NCBI GenBank assembly: GCA_904846145.1 | Contig: CAJGZL010000001.1 | Span: 2,914,001 to 2,978,000 of the forward strand | DNA from: Psychrobacter immobilis | Lineage (GTDB): Bacteria > Pseudomonadota > Gammaproteobacteria > Pseudomonadales > Moraxellaceae | DNA length: 64,000 nucleotides | Direction: 5' to 3' | Position numbers and translations under genes: made by a program | Notes under the pieces: model-generated | Told to the model about the DNA's origin: nothing | Databases searched by the model: none | What the model saw: only the letters and a program-made list of their open reading frames with translations | In this document: positions 8,921 to 18,472 of the stretch, one piece after another | How the letters are laid out: every line of letters begins with the position of its first letter | Numbering within the stretch: position 1 is the first letter of the stretch

Positions 8921-10162
8921 ATGGCAGTCGGCAACATTGCAGTACCAAATACTATTTATCCTATCGATGGGATTACGCTTAGTGCTACGGCAGCGGGTGT
9001 GCGCTACAAAGATCGTAATGACTTAGTGCTCATTAAGATAGCAGACAGTGCTATCACAGCAGTAGTCACCACTAAGAACACCTTTTGTGCTGCGCCAGTG
9101 CGAGTACTACGCACGCATTTTGATCAAGCAAGTCCGCGCTACTTAGTTATTAACACTGGCAATGCGAATGCGGGTACGGGCGCTGATGGTTTGCGCCGTG
9201 CCACTGATATCTGTACTGAGCTGGCAAGCAAAGCGGGCATTGATGTCCGTTCAGTTCTGCCGTTCTCAACGGGCGTAATTGGTGAGCCACTAAATAGTGA
9301 AGCGATAATCACAGGCTTAGATCATGCCTTGACACAGCTCAAGTCAGATAATTGGCTGGCGGCAGCAGACGGTATTCGTACTACCGACACTGTCCCTAAA
9401 GTTGCTAGCCAAAAGCTCGATATTGCTGGTGATAGTACTGCTCAGAGTGGCAGCTACCATATCACTGGCATCTCCAAAGGCTCAGGGATGATACGCCCTA
9501 ATATGGCCACTATGCTTGGGTTTGTGGCGACTGATGCTAATATTACCGCTGATCTGTTACCAAAGATGCTCAGCGCTATTAATGAGAAATCCTTTAATCG
9601 GATTACTGTTGATGGTGATACTTCTACCAATGACTGCTGTGTGTTAATAGCAACAGGCACTGCAAGTACAGAGCTTATCGACAGCACCGATCACCCGCAT
9701 TATCAGCCATTATTTGATGCTTTAAGCGCCGTGTTTATGCGTTTGGCGCAACTGATCGTTCGTGACGGTGAAGGCGCTACTAAGTTTATGACGGTCAAAG
9801 TGACAGGTGGCAAGACGACTCAGGAATGCTGTGATGTGGCTTACGCTGTCGCTCACTCGCCATTGGTTAAGACGGCGTTTTTTGCCAGCGATGCCAATTG
9901 GGGTCGTATATTAGCAGCAGTTGGTTATGCAGGTATAGATGATCTGGACACTGAGCAAGTCGATGTGTCGCTCAATGAGGTCTTAATTTGTCAAAACGGC
10001 ATGGTTGCACCAAGCTATACTGAGGTGGCTGGCAAGGAGGTGATGAGTCTTCCTGAGATTACTATACACATAGAGTTAGCGCGAGGAGAGGCTAACGATA
10101 CGGTTTATACTTGTGATTTATCTTATGATTATGTCAAAATAAATGCAGATTATCGTAGCTAA
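8921..10162 (+). CDS. argJ: Bifunctional glutamate N-acetyltransferase / amino-acid N-acetyltransferase
   Basis: ArgJ recycles the acetyl group from N-acetylornithine to glutamate in the cyclic arginine pathway. At 413 residues it is of standard length. The autoproteolytic site is visible in GMIRPNMATMLGF: cleavage is expected between Ala196 and Thr197, freeing Thr197 as N-terminal nucleophile of the beta chain. Other blocks are NTGNANAGTG (78-87) and VDGDTSTND. The start is preceded by AAGGACTC. Whether it is also able to use acetyl-CoA cannot be read from sequence. argD, a later step of the same pathway, lies at 61195-62376. Confidence 0.95.
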   Translation: MAVGNIAVPNTIYPIDGITLSATAAGVRYKDRNDLVLIKIADSAITAVVTTKNTFCAAPVRVLRTHFDQASPRYLVINTGNANAGTGADGLRRATDICTELASKAGIDVRSVLPFSTGVIGEPLNSEAIITGLDHALTQLKSDNWLAAADGIRTTDTVPKVASQKLDIAGDSTAQSGSYHITGISKGSGMIRPNMATMLGFVATDANITADLLPKMLSAINEKSFNRITVDGDTSTNDCCVLIATGTASTELIDSTDHPHYQPLFDALSAVFMRLAQLIVRDGEGATKFMTVKVTGGKTTQECCDVAYAVAHSPLVKTAFFASDANWGRILAAVGYAGIDDLDTEQVDVSLNEVLICQNGMVAPSYTEVAGKEVMSLPEITIHIELARGEANDTVYTCDLSYDYVKINADYRS

Positions 10163-10264
10163 TCAACAGCTTATCAGATAATTGTATTTTAACGGTTTAT
10201 CCAGCGGTCATAAACTAGTATTTATATAGTAATAACGGTAGTATTGAACAGATAGAATCTAATT

Positions 10265-10293
10265 TATGACTGTTGCAAACTTTGACGTATAAT
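10265..10293 (+). promoter_or_regulatory. Candidate sigma-70 promoter of the small lipoprotein gene
   Basis: A consensus -10 TATAAT at 10288-10293 sits 17 bp after TATGAC (10265-10270, weak -35). It lies 87 bp upstream of the ATG at 10381, with AT-rich DNA between. Confidence 0.5.
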
Positions 10294-10380
10294 TACAAAG
10301 CAGTTATAGAGTGTAAGGTTTTATGCGTTTTATAATGAGCGCCAGTACAACAATAAAGTATTTTAACTGAGGATAATTTA

Positions 10381-10779
10381 ATGAAAAAATTAGCAATTGC
10401 AGCATTAGCATCAACTTTCGCATTAGCAGGTTGTTCTACTATGGGCCTTGATGATGAGCGCTCTATGGTCGTTGATGGTCAGCCAGTCAATGTAAAAGTC
10501 GTTAACATCTCAAGCTTCGAAGTAGAAGTAGCGCCACGTAAAGCTATTTGCGAGTACACTGCTAACGACGGTAACCGTGTTGAAGCTGAGTGCCTACAGT
10601 ATCGTCAAACCTTTAATAAGAACTACAATACGCTTAATGGCAACATTCAAGGTTTTTCTTATGAGCCAAACTACCGTTATATCTTAGACCTACGTCAAGA
10701 AGCAGTAGCTGATGAAGCATCTGGTATGGTTAAGCCTGTATGGATCTTGAATGAAGTTATCTCAAAAACTGCTGAGTAA
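10381..10779 (+). CDS. Small lipoprotein of unknown function
   Basis: The 132-residue product starts with a classical lipoprotein signal (MKKLAIAALASTFALAGC), lipobox LAGC and acylated Cys18. The mature part contains two cysteines (ICEYTAND and VEAECLQY) that could form a disulfide, and a basic YRQTFNKNY stretch; I recognise no domain. Ser19 at +2 favours outer-membrane sorting. The Shine-Dalgarno GAGGATAA and a near-consensus promoter suggest strong expression. It is monocistronic, ended by a terminator at 10872. Confidence 0.85.
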   Translation: MKKLAIAALASTFALAGCSTMGLDDERSMVVDGQPVNVKVVNISSFEVEVAPRKAICEYTANDGNRVEAECLQYRQTFNKNYNTLNGNIQGFSYEPNYRYILDLRQEAVADEASGMVKPVWILNEVISKTAE

Positions 10780-10871
10780 CTTAGTTAAACAGGTAATTAG
10801 TTAGATGGATAGATAGTTTTTATTGAGCTATTTAAAGCCGCTTACAGTAATAAGCAAATAGTGATAAGCAA

Positions 10872-10899
10872 AAGCCTCTAAAATATTAGAGGCTTTTTT
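10872..10899. terminator. Terminator between the lipoprotein gene and sdaA
   Basis: Stem AAGCCTCTAA / TTAGAGGCTT with a short AAATA-type loop and T-run at 10894-10899. It terminates the plus-strand lipoprotein gene and could also serve convergent sdaA, though the minus-strand T-run is interrupted. Confidence 0.85.
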
Positions 10900-10968
10900 G
10901 TATTTATGAATTGTACTTGTAGACTGTATTTGTGGATTATCAGCCACGAAAACTGTTATCAGGCATGA

Positions 10969-12402
10969 TTAACACTGACTGTATTTGACGCTCACCCCTT
11001 GTGATGCGGTAGGAATACGATTATCAGCGTAGACCGCCAATCCGCCACGTGAGGTTTCTTTATAATTATCCAGCATATCAGCACCCGTTTGCTTCATGGT
11101 TTCGACTACTTTATCGAATGATACAAAATGCTGACCATCACCACGACAAGCAAGGCGAGCGGCATTAATGGCTTTGACTGCACCCATAGCATTACGCTCA
11201 ATACAAGGCACTTGCACTAAACCGCCAACAGGATCACAAGTTAGTCCTAGGTTATGTTCAATGCCAATCTCAGCGGCGTTGAGACACTGAGCAGGGTCAC
11301 CACCCATAATCTCAGCTAGAGCCGAGGCGGCCATTGCACAGGCAGAGCCGACTTCACCTTGACAACCGACCTCAGCACCAGATATTGAAGCGTTCTGCTT
11401 AATTAAACTGCCGATAGCGGTTGAATTGAGCAAAAACTTACGGGCGCCGTCCGTGCTATAGCTGGCTAGAAAGTCGCGATAATAATGCATTACTGCTGGG
11501 ATAATACCAGCTGCGCCATTAGTCGGAGCGGTGACCACATTGCCGCCATTAGCGTTTTCTTCATTGACCGCTAATGCATATAGATCGACCCAGTCCATAG
11601 CGGCAAGCTTATCACTTATAGTGCTTGGCTGATCTTTTTCATCACAAAGTTGCAGGTATAGTGCTTGGGCACGGCGCTTAACATCAAGACCTCCTGGCAG
11701 AATACCACCGTTTTGACAGCCACGAGTGACACAATCTTGCATCGCCTCCCAAATAGAATCCAAATAAGCAAAAACCTCGTCTTTATCACGATAGTGACAC
11801 TCATTAGCCAATACCAGTTCACTGACACTCAATTGATGTATGCGGCATTGCTCAAGTAGCTCTGCTGCAGTATTAAAAGGGTGGGGGATAGAACCAATGG
11901 AGGGAGCGGCACTATCTTCATCAGGATTATTGGCATCAGCATCATTAATAACGAAGCCGCCGCCCACTGAATAATAAGTCTGCTGATAGCGAGTACCATC
12001 AGTTAATATCGCGCAGATAGTCATAGCATTAGGATGATAGGGTAGTACCGTATCACCGTACCATTGAATATCACGCTCAGTATTGAACGCGACACTATGC
12101 TCACCTGCTAAAGACAGTTGTTTATCAGAAAATATAGGGGTGAGGTACTGACTGGTCAAACGAGTATCAATAGTGCTTGGCGCGTGTCCTAGCAGCCCAA
12201 GTAGTATTGCCGTGTCAGTAGCATGGCCTTTGCCCGTAGCCGCTAGCGAGCCATATAACTCGATTTCGATAGCAGTGACATCGCTCAGCGCTGCACGCTT
12301 GCGTAGGGAGGCTAAAAACAAGTTAGCGGCGACCATAGGGCCTACAGTATGTGAGCTTGATGGGCCAACACCGATCTTAAATAAATCAAAGACACTAATC
12401 AT
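10969..12402 (-). CDS. sdaA: L-serine ammonia-lyase (L-serine dehydratase)
   Basis: Single-chain iron-sulfur L-serine dehydratase, 477 residues, converting L-serine to pyruvate and ammonia. The beta-type domain starts with [19 protein letters not shown] (typical GPSSSHT motif). The alpha domain has [10 protein letters not shown], and cysteines in [14 protein letters not shown] and [14 protein letters not shown], the expected [4Fe-4S] ligands. Residues 160-175 ([12 protein letters not shown]) form an acidic insertion. The ATG at 12402 gives the family N-terminus exactly. It is transcribed alone, divergent from the permease gene. Confidence 0.95.
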   Translation of the reverse strand: MISVFDLFKIGVGPSSSHTVGPMVAANLFLASLRKRAALSDVTAIEIELYGSLAATGKGHATDTAILLGLLGHAPSTIDTRLTSQYLTPIFSDKQLSLAGEHSVAFNTERDIQWYGDTVLPYHPNAMTICAILTDGTRYQQTYYSVGGGFVINDADANNPDEDSAAPSIGSIPHPFNTAAELLEQCRIHQLSVSELVLANECHYRDKDEVFAYLDSIWEAMQDCVTRGCQNGGILPGGLDVKRRAQALYLQLCDEKDQPSTISDKLAAMDWVDLYALAVNEENANGGNVVTAPTNGAAGIIPAVMHYYRDFLASYSTDGARKFLLNSTAIGSLIKQNASISGAEVGCQGEVGSACAMAASALAEIMGGDPAQCLNAAEIGIEHNLGLTCDPVGGLVQVPCIERNAMGAVKAINAARLACRGDGQHFVSFDKVVETMKQTGADMLDNYKETSRGGLAVYADNRIPTASQGVSVKYSQC

Positions 12403-12881
12403 AATAAATCATCCATGATGAGTTAAAAAAATCGTAATAATAAAAGATGCTATATGTGATATCTACCTTTGATATCTAAAGCACTTAATGTTTATAACGA
12501 CTTTTTTGTAATTTTTAATTGAGTTTTGAGCTTGAGTTTCAGATTGAAAGTACTATCGGAATAGTAAGCGGCCCATAACTATAAAAAGTGAGTCAGTATT
12601 ATTTCTAAAAATAGGTAAACCTGCTAGTCCAATAGGCATAGCAATAAGCGCTTTTTTTTAGTATTAAATTCCGCTATGATGCACAGCACTGTTTTCAATG
12701 TAACATTCTGTAAAGGTATGAATATCTTAAGCTCTGTAGCAATCCTGCATTATAACCAATTAGTTTGATAATAACCTATGAGTATCTATTGTATATACAG
12801 CCTACAGTCATAACTAAGAGCTGTCATTCCATAATAGAGGTAACTCGTTGCCTATAGTCTCAAAGGTATTGTATCAGTCCT
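12403..12881. other. Divergent spacer between sdaA and the permease gene
   Basis: 479 bp, strongly AT-rich. No ORF, RNA gene or clear hairpin terminator was seen. It should contain both promoters; I could not pick a convincing -35/-10 pair. Confidence 0.4.
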
Positions 12882-14327
12882 ATGTCCGAAATAGACCAAA
12901 AGGAACCAGCGCGTATGACCTCACCCTCAGAGCATTCTTCAGCAGATAATCCTATAGATAATAACTCACCTAATGCGCTACATAATGCTGGTATTGATAC
13001 CGCTTCACTGAGTTATTCGGACAATCCAGACTTTGAAAACGATCGCTGGTTTCCGACATGGCGACCTTTCAAGGGTGATTTGGATCGCAATCCAGTAGGG
13101 ATTAATGAATATCTACCCGCTGGTAAGAGTTTCTTGCTAGGTGTACAGCATACCTTTGCTATGTTTGGCGCAACAGTGCTTGCGCCATTATTGATGGGCT
13201 TTGATCCTAATCTGGCGATCCTTATGTCAGGCATCTGTACGGTGATGTTTTTTGTAATCACAGGTGGTCGTATGCCCAGCTACTTGGGGTCGAGCTTTGC
13301 TTTTATTGGTCCTGTGATTGCAGTGACCGCCTATGCAGGTGTGGGTTTTAATAGCAATCTTGATGTCGCTTTAGGCGGTATTATGGTCTGCGGTATTATT
13401 TATGCGTTAGTAGGCTTACTGGTGGTTAAGACGGGGACGGGCTGGATTGAGCGCTTGATGCCGCCTATTGTTACAGGTGCTATTGTGATGATTATCGGTC
13501 TCAATCTAGCGCCAGTGACCATTCAAGGCGTGTCTGCCAATCAGTTCGATGCTTGGATGGCAGCCTTTACGGTGCTGCTCATCAGTGGCGTGGCGGTTTT
13601 TACTCGTGGTATGCTCAGACGCTTGCTATTACTGGTCGGCTTGATACTGTCTTATGTGGTTTATTATATCGTCACTAACTTGTTAGGATTTGGCGTACCG
13701 ATTGATTTTAGTAGTGTCGCAGCAGCGTCATGGTTCGGTCTCCCTAGCATCCACACCCCACGTTTTGAGATGAGCGCTATTATCTTAATTGCACCTGTGG
13801 CCTTTATTTTGATCGCAGAAAATTTGGGGCACTTTAAGGCGGTTGAGGGTATGACCAAAGCTCGTGTGACCCCTTATATGGGTCGGGCGTTTTTTGCTGA
13901 TGGGTTAGCGACGACGTTTTCGGCGGGCTTTGGCGGTACGGGCGTGACCACTTACGCTGAGAATATCGGGGTAATGGCAGTTACTAAAGTCTATAGCACA
14001 ACTATCTTTGTCATCGCAGGTATTGTTGCTATTGCTTTAGGCTTATCGCCTAAGTTTGGCGCTATTATCCAGACTATTCCACCAGCGTTATTAGGCGGCG
14101 CCTCTATCGTAGTCTTTGGTCTAATCGCTATCGCTGGGGCAAAAATTTGGTTTGATAGTCATATCGACTTTAGCAAGAACAGTAATCTCATTATTGCAGC
14201 GGTCACTGTGATTATGGGAACGGGGAACTTTAGCTTGCATTTAGGCGGCTTTGACTTAGGTGGTATCGGTACGGCAACGCTTACCGCCATCGTGCTCAAT
14301 GCTTTATTTAATCTTCAAAAAGATTGA
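12882..14327 (+). CDS. Nucleobase:cation symporter-2 permease (uracil/xanthine type)
   Basis: Inner-membrane NCS2 (UraA/RutG-like) permease with about 14 hydrophobic segments, 481 residues. The signature QHTFAMFGATVLAPLL marks the first helix, and LIAENLGHFKAV and GFGGTGVTTYAENIGVMAVT are the substrate-binding regions seen in uracil permeases. About 60 hydrophilic acidic residues precede the first helix, so the cytoplasmic tail is longer than usual. An ATG at codon 12 is another possible start. Uracil is the best guess for substrate from the TYAENIG motif, but xanthine cannot be excluded. Confidence 0.88.
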   Translation: MSEIDQKEPARMTSPSEHSSADNPIDNNSPNALHNAGIDTASLSYSDNPDFENDRWFPTWRPFKGDLDRNPVGINEYLPAGKSFLLGVQHTFAMFGATVLAPLLMGFDPNLAILMSGICTVMFFVITGGRMPSYLGSSFAFIGPVIAVTAYAGVGFNSNLDVALGGIMVCGIIYALVGLLVVKTGTGWIERLMPPIVTGAIVMIIGLNLAPVTIQGVSANQFDAWMAAFTVLLISGVAVFTRGMLRRLLLLVGLILSYVVYYIVTNLLGFGVPIDFSSVAAASWFGLPSIHTPRFEMSAIILIAPVAFILIAENLGHFKAVEGMTKARVTPYMGRAFFADGLATTFSAGFGGTGVTTYAENIGVMAVTKVYSTTIFVIAGIVAIALGLSPKFGAIIQTIPPALLGGASIVVFGLIAIAGAKIWFDSHIDFSKNSNLIIAAVTVIMGTGNFSLHLGGFDLGGIGTATLTAIVLNALFNLQKD

Positions 14328-14362
14328 TTTTTTGCATAGTGTAAGCCAGTATTTACGCTAAC

Positions 14363-14402
14363 TAAAGACAGCTTAAATCTGATTGGATTTAAGCTGTCTT
14401 TA
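14363..14402. terminator. Bidirectional terminator between permease and EamA genes
   Basis: Perfect 17-bp inverted repeat, TAAAGACAGCTTAAATC and its complement, around a 6-nt loop (TGATTG). Genes on both sides converge here. Confidence 0.8.
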
Positions 14403-14428
14403 GTTTAAAAGTCATTTTGATCAATAGC

Positions 14429-15361
14429 TTATTTATAATGACGCTTATAAAATTTGGCAAAAAATCGATAACGGCCTAAGGCACGCGGTTTGGGTTTCAG
14501 CGATCCTAAGAAAATAGCAGCCATGGTCAAAATAGCGCCCGCCCATTGCAAGGTATTAATAGGCTTATCCAGCCAGCTATAATCAATAATGAGTGCCGCA
14601 ATCGGCTCAGTGAGCAATAATAGACCAACCATAGTAAGCGATAGTTTAGGTATTGAGTAGGCAATCAAGCCCCATGCCAAGCACTGCATTATCGCACCAT
14701 AGACTACTATCCAACCCACTTGTGACCAAGTCGCAGGCATGATGGCGCCTTGATCAAAGATCAGCATTGGAACTACCATTGCCAGTACTCCACCGATGCT
14801 AACCAGCTGCATTAAGATAAATATGGAGGTGGGCTCAGTATCATGGGTCTTACGGATAAAGGTCATTGATGCCGCTAGCATAGCACCTGAAACAATACCT
14901 GCTACAAACCCCCAAGTCGCATCGGTATTTTGCGCAAATTCAGGACTACCAATCAGTGCGACGCCTAAGAGCGCCATACAAAGACTCAGTAGCTGTAAAA
15001 TAGACTGGCGTTCATTAAAGTATAAAAACCCAATCGCCGCTAAAAAGAAGATCTGTAAGCTGTTGAGTAACGTCGAGATACCAGGGCCGACTGCATGAAT
15101 ACTCTCATGCCAAAGCGCTAAGTCTAGACCCAAAAACGCGCCTGATAATAAGCCATAAACAATAGCGCGACGCGAACGAGGCAGGCGTTGCCCCATCATC
15201 TTAGCTAGTATAGTAAAAATTATTCCTGAAACCGCCAGACGCCAAAAAGACATGGCCCAACTGCCAATAGCGACATGAGCAACAATTAGGCTACCCAAAC
15301 CAAAAATAATACAACCGATAGCTAAGCCAATAGCAGCGGAGGGTGAAGGATTATCAGCCAT
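14429..15361 (-). CDS. EamA-family (DMT) transporter
   Basis: Drug/metabolite-superfamily transporter, 310 residues, with ten predicted membrane helices in two EamA halves. The start MADNPSPSAAIGLAIGCIIF leads straight into helix 1; the C-terminus is basic (LKPKPRALGRYRFFAKF), consistent with a cytoplasmic tail. Conserved EamA features are SFWRLAVSGI in helix 2 and the Glu-Pro (LLTEPIAAL) near helix 9. Substrate is unknown; amino-acid or metabolite export is common in the family. Convergent with the permease gene and separated by a shared terminator. Confidence 0.85.
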   Translation of the reverse strand: MADNPSPSAAIGLAIGCIIFGLGSLIVAHVAIGSWAMSFWRLAVSGIIFTILAKMMGQRLPRSRRAIVYGLLSGAFLGLDLALWHESIHAVGPGISTLLNSLQIFFLAAIGFLYFNERQSILQLLSLCMALLGVALIGSPEFAQNTDATWGFVAGIVSGAMLAASMTFIRKTHDTEPTSIFILMQLVSIGGVLAMVVPMLIFDQGAIMPATWSQVGWIVVYGAIMQCLAWGLIAYSIPKLSLTMVGLLLLTEPIAALIIDYSWLDKPINTLQWAGAILTMAAIFLGSLKPKPRALGRYRFFAKFYKRHYK

Positions 15362-15608
15362 AAAGTACTCTAAGCTTTTTGAACAAACGACAAGTGTAAA
15401 CCTTATTACTCCTTAAATGAAGACTTGCGGATTTTCTTTATTTTATAACCACAATAGACTCATTCAAAGCTTACTGTTATTTTTTATAGAATGCATCTAT
15501 TCACAGAATGGAGCTATAGGTTAGCCGCGCTATTTGCTAAGCTAACCCCTAGATGATTCAATAATGCTTACATTCAGCAATTTACCCGTACCAAGCTTAG
15601 GTTTTACT

Positions 15609-17270
15609 ATGATTCAACGTCACTTATATCAAGAACCTCGCAAATTAAAACAGCTATTATCTAGCATACCGCTGACTCCAATCATGCTCGCTTTATCTGC
15701 TATGTTCTTTACTCTGCCAAGTGCTCAAGCGGCCAGCTGTAAGATCCCTAAAAGCTACTATAAAAACGTCGCTTGCAGCTCAAGCAGTGGCTATTACTTA
15801 GCGAGCAAAGACTTTGGTGCGCCCGTAGCTTTGATAGACTCTAAAGGTAAGCCTGTTGTTGATTTATTGCGTTATCAAAAGGTCGCAGCTGATAAAATAG
15901 CGAGCGGTCTAATACCCGTGCAGCGTAATGGCCGCGTCGGTTATATAAATATGCAAGGCCGCGAAGTCATCCCTACGATGTACGATGCTCTGCGAGAGTC
16001 AGGAGGCTGGGCACGAGCGGTAAGCGACGGGCGCATTATCGTCAAAAAAGACGGTAATTATGGGGTTATAAACACTAGTGGTAAGATAATCGTGCCTTTT
16101 TCATCAGGCTTTAGCGACATTGATAATTATCGTAGTGGTATTACACAAGTACGCAAAAACAAAGCAACTAGCTGGTTGAATAAAAATGGTGATACTGTAA
16201 GTGATCCCAATGGCGCTCCTAATAGTGCTACTAAAGTCACTACTAAAACTGATCCTGATAAAAAGGTCTCTACCGTACAACCAGCAACAAAACCTGCCAC
16301 CTTTACTACGCTACAGCCTGCTCAGCAAGACGGCAAATGGGGTTTTGTCGATGAGAAAAATACCATTATGATTACCTACTCATTTGATGAAGTCAGACCT
16401 TTCTCTGAGGGCTTAGCAGCAGTGCGAATAGAGGATAATTGGGGGTTTGTCAACTTAGGCGGCGAGTTAGTCATTCCCTTTAACTTTGCAGACAATACTG
16501 CCACCACTGTGAACAGTGAGTCTATGTTTGTGTTTAAAGAGGATAAAGCGTGGACGGGTACGCTTGAAAGTGGTGATAAAGTATGTATCGATAAAAAGGG
16601 AAATATTACCGATTGCGATATTGTAAAAGCACTTGATAAAAATGACAGCAATTTGCCTAATAACACTAGCGAAATCAGCGAAATCAGCGAAATCAGCGAA
16701 ATCAGCGAAATCAGCGAAATCAGCGAAATCAGCGAAATCAGCGAAATCAGCGAAATCAGCGAAATCAGCGAAATCAGCGAAATTAACGAAGTTAGTGAAA
16801 TTAACGAAGTCAGTGAGATTAACGAAGTCGATGAGACCAAAGAGGTGAGAGAAATCGGTGCTCCTAGCTCTGTTAAAGATTTAGACGACATTACGACGAC
16901 GTCTGTCGTGTCCAAAATAACACTCACTACTCCAAAACCTGACCCTGTTATAACGCTAAAGCCTGCCAAGCAAGATGGCAAATGGGGATTCATTGATGAG
17001 CAAAAGGCTATTGTGATTGCTTACATATTCGATGAAGTGCGACCCTTCTCTGAAGGCTTAGCTGGGGTACGCATTAATGATAAATGGGGTTTTATTGACC
17101 TAAAAGGTGAGTTCATTATTCCATTAAGTTTTGCGCATGATACTGTGCAGGGTAATGAAAATTTTGATGATATGTTTTTATTTAACAACGAAAAAGCGTG
17201 GATAGGTAGTCTGCAAAATGCTGACAAACTATGTATCAGTAAAGAGGGCAATAAGGTTAGCTGTGAGTAA
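15609..17270 (+). CDS. Secreted WG-repeat protein with a 12-copy EIS linker
   Basis: Exported WG-repeat (KWGF/YGV motif) protein. The start at 15609 gives a normal signal peptide, MIQRHLYQEPRKLKQL... ending PSAQA-ASC; an upstream in-frame ATG at 15564 would add 15 residues. From 15609 it is 553 residues. WG units appear as NGRVGYIN, DGNYGVIN, DGKWGFVDE, EDNWGFVN, DGKWGFIDE and NDKWGFID. The two C-terminal modules (nt about 16310-16620 and 16960-17267) are clear internal duplicates; each has DEVRPFSEGLA and ends with a Cys pair. They are joined by an acidic linker containing 12 perfect EIS tripeptides then degenerate EINEVS units. Function is unknown; WG repeats usually act as binding scaffolds. 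Confidence 0.82.
   Translation: MIQRHLYQEPRKLKQLLSSIPLTPIMLALSAMFFTLPSAQAASCKIPKSYYKNVACSSSSGYYLASKDFGAPVALIDSKGKPVVDLLRYQKVAADKIASGLIPVQRNGRVGYINMQGREVIPTMYDALRESGGWARAVSDGRIIVKKDGNYGVINTSGKIIVPFSSGFSDIDNYRSGITQVRKNKATSWLNKNGDTVSDPNGAPNSATKVTTKTDPDKKVSTVQPATKPATFTTLQPAQQDGKWGFVDEKNTIMITYSFDEVRPFSEGLAAVRIEDNWGFVNLGGELVIPFNFADNTATTVNSESMFVFKEDKAWTGTLESGDKVCIDKKGNITDCDIVKALDKNDSNLPNNTSEISEISEISEISEISEISEISEISEISEISEISEISEINEVSEINEVSEINEVDETKEVREIGAPSSVKDLDDITTTSVVSKITLTTPKPDPVITLKPAKQDGKWGFIDEQKAIVIAYIFDEVRPFSEGLAGVRINDKWGFIDLKGEFIIPLSFAHDTVQGNENFDDMFLFNNEKAWIGSLQNADKLCISKEGNKVSCE
16671..16778 (+). repeat. Perfect 9-bp tandem repeat, 12 copies of GAAATCAGC
   Basis: Twelve identical copies encode (Glu-Ile-Ser)12 in the WG-repeat gene. 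Six degenerate units continue to about 16832 with an 18-bp higher order (EINEVS). The unit is a multiple of three, so copy-number change lengthens or shortens the linker without a frameshift. Confidence 0.97.
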
Positions 17271-17282
17271 AAGCATATTGAT

Positions 17283-17317
17283 AGAAAAAACGGATAGTCA
17301 TAACTTCCGTTTTTTCT
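17283..17317. terminator. Bidirectional terminator after the WG-repeat gene
   Basis: Stem AGAAAAAACGGA / TCCGTTTTTTCT (12 bp) with an 11-nt loop and T-runs on both strands. It separates two convergent genes. Confidence 0.88.
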
Positions 17318-17325
17318 AAGTACTA

Positions 17326-17370
17326 TGTTCAGATGACTTTGTTCAGATGGCTTTTAATTCAGGTGTTTTT
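17326..17370. repeat. Short degenerate tandem repeat downstream of the alpha/beta hydrolase
   Basis: TGTTCAGATGACTT, TGTTCAGATGGCTTT and TAATTCAGGTGTTTTT follow one another: a 14-16-bp unit, three copies, progressively diverged. Noncoding. Confidence 0.65.
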
Positions 17371-17400
17371 AAATTTATATGACCCTAAATTTATAGGGCC

Positions 17401-18444
17401 TTAATCCAATAAATGCTTGCTGATCAAGTCAACCAAATAGGGCTGATAGTAGCCTGGAATATCATGTGCCATGCCCTCTATCAAGTAGAACTTAGCCTTG
17501 GGTATAGTCTTAGCGACCACGCGTCCTTGTGATGCAGGCAGCAGCCCATCAGCGCTACCATGAATGACGATAGTGGGTGCTTTAACTTGCTTGCTAAATC
17601 GGGCGATGGAGCCTGAGGACAAAATAGCATTAAGCTGTTGTACTGTGCCTAATGGGTGAAAATTACGCTGGTAACGCAATTTGGCAATCTCACGTACGGT
17701 ACGCACATTGACATGTCCTGGCGTCCCGACCGTTTTCATAAACCAGACACTATGACGAACAATATCGCGCTCAGAATGGCTCTCAGGTCTATTGATCAAA
17801 GTATAGAGCTGCTTGGGGCGTGGCGGTTTTAAAAAGGCGCGATTAGTCGTAGTGAACATCAATACCATTCTATTGACTAAACTGGGATAGCGAGCCGCGA
17901 CGATTTGCGCGATCATACCGCCCATCGAAGCCCCTAGCAGATGAGTGCTTTTTAGGTTTAATGCCTTAATCAAGCGCACCGTATCCTCTGCCATATCGGT
18001 CAAGTTATAAGCCACTTGTGCCGCTTTGTTGGATAGCCCTGTTTGCAGACGTAGCATCATTTTTAGCTGACTGACACGCGGTAAGCCCTCGATCTGTACT
18101 TTTGAAGATAGGCCGATATCACGATTATCAAAACGAATGATAAAAAATCCAGCATCAATGAGACGTTTGATAAAGTCATCGGGCCAAAATATCATTTGTG
18201 AGCCCAGACCCATTACCATCAACAATGGCGGATTATTTGGATTACCACCAGCCTCGACACACAGCTTGATATTGTCGCCGATGTCGATCATCGCTTGTTG
18301 CAAATGCTCGCTAAGATCTGATGCGCGCCAGTGATGCGCGCCAAAACGCTCCCATTCAGGTGTCGGGTAGTTGACCGCGTTTTCAGTACTAACGTTCTCA
18401 GTAATAGAGTTGGCAGTTAGGTTTGGCTTATTGGGTTGGGTCAT
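17401..18444 (-). CDS. Alpha/beta hydrolase
   Basis: Alpha/beta-hydrolase-fold enzyme, 347 residues. The oxyanion region VMGLGSQ is followed by the nucleophile elbow GASMGG (Ser173), a late acid in HGSADGLLPASQG, and the catalytic His in EGMAHDIPGYY. The first 30 residues are a polar, low-complexity leader without signal peptide, so the enzyme is probably cytoplasmic. It is directly downstream (28 bp) of the rubredoxin gene and likely cotranscribed. A rubredoxin operon carrying an esterase (rubA-rubB-estB) is known in Acinetobacter, so an ester or lipid substrate is plausible but unproven. Confidence 0.85.
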   Translation of the reverse strand: MTQPNKPNLTANSITENVSTENAVNYPTPEWERFGAHHWRASDLSEHLQQAMIDIGDNIKLCVEAGGNPNNPPLLMVMGLGSQMIFWPDDFIKRLIDAGFFIIRFDNRDIGLSSKVQIEGLPRVSQLKMMLRLQTGLSNKAAQVAYNLTDMAEDTVRLIKALNLKSTHLLGASMGGMIAQIVAARYPSLVNRMVLMFTTTNRAFLKPPRPKQLYTLINRPESHSERDIVRHSVWFMKTVGTPGHVNVRTVREIAKLRYQRNFHPLGTVQQLNAILSSGSIARFSKQVKAPTIVIHGSADGLLPASQGRVVAKTIPKAKFYLIEGMAHDIPGYYQPYLVDLISKHLLD

Positions 18445-18472
18445 GATCTCTCCTGCTCACAGTGTCATCGAC

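Noticed and set aside
16633..16848. Plus-strand AKS-repeat ORF inside the WG gene
   Set aside because: Frame-shifted reading of the same 9-bp repeat; no start signal or family.
16376..16993. Minus-strand ORF with LIS repeats opposite the WG-repeat gene
   Set aside because: It is the antisense shadow of the GAAATCAGC array; the sense frame has a signal peptide and WG motifs.
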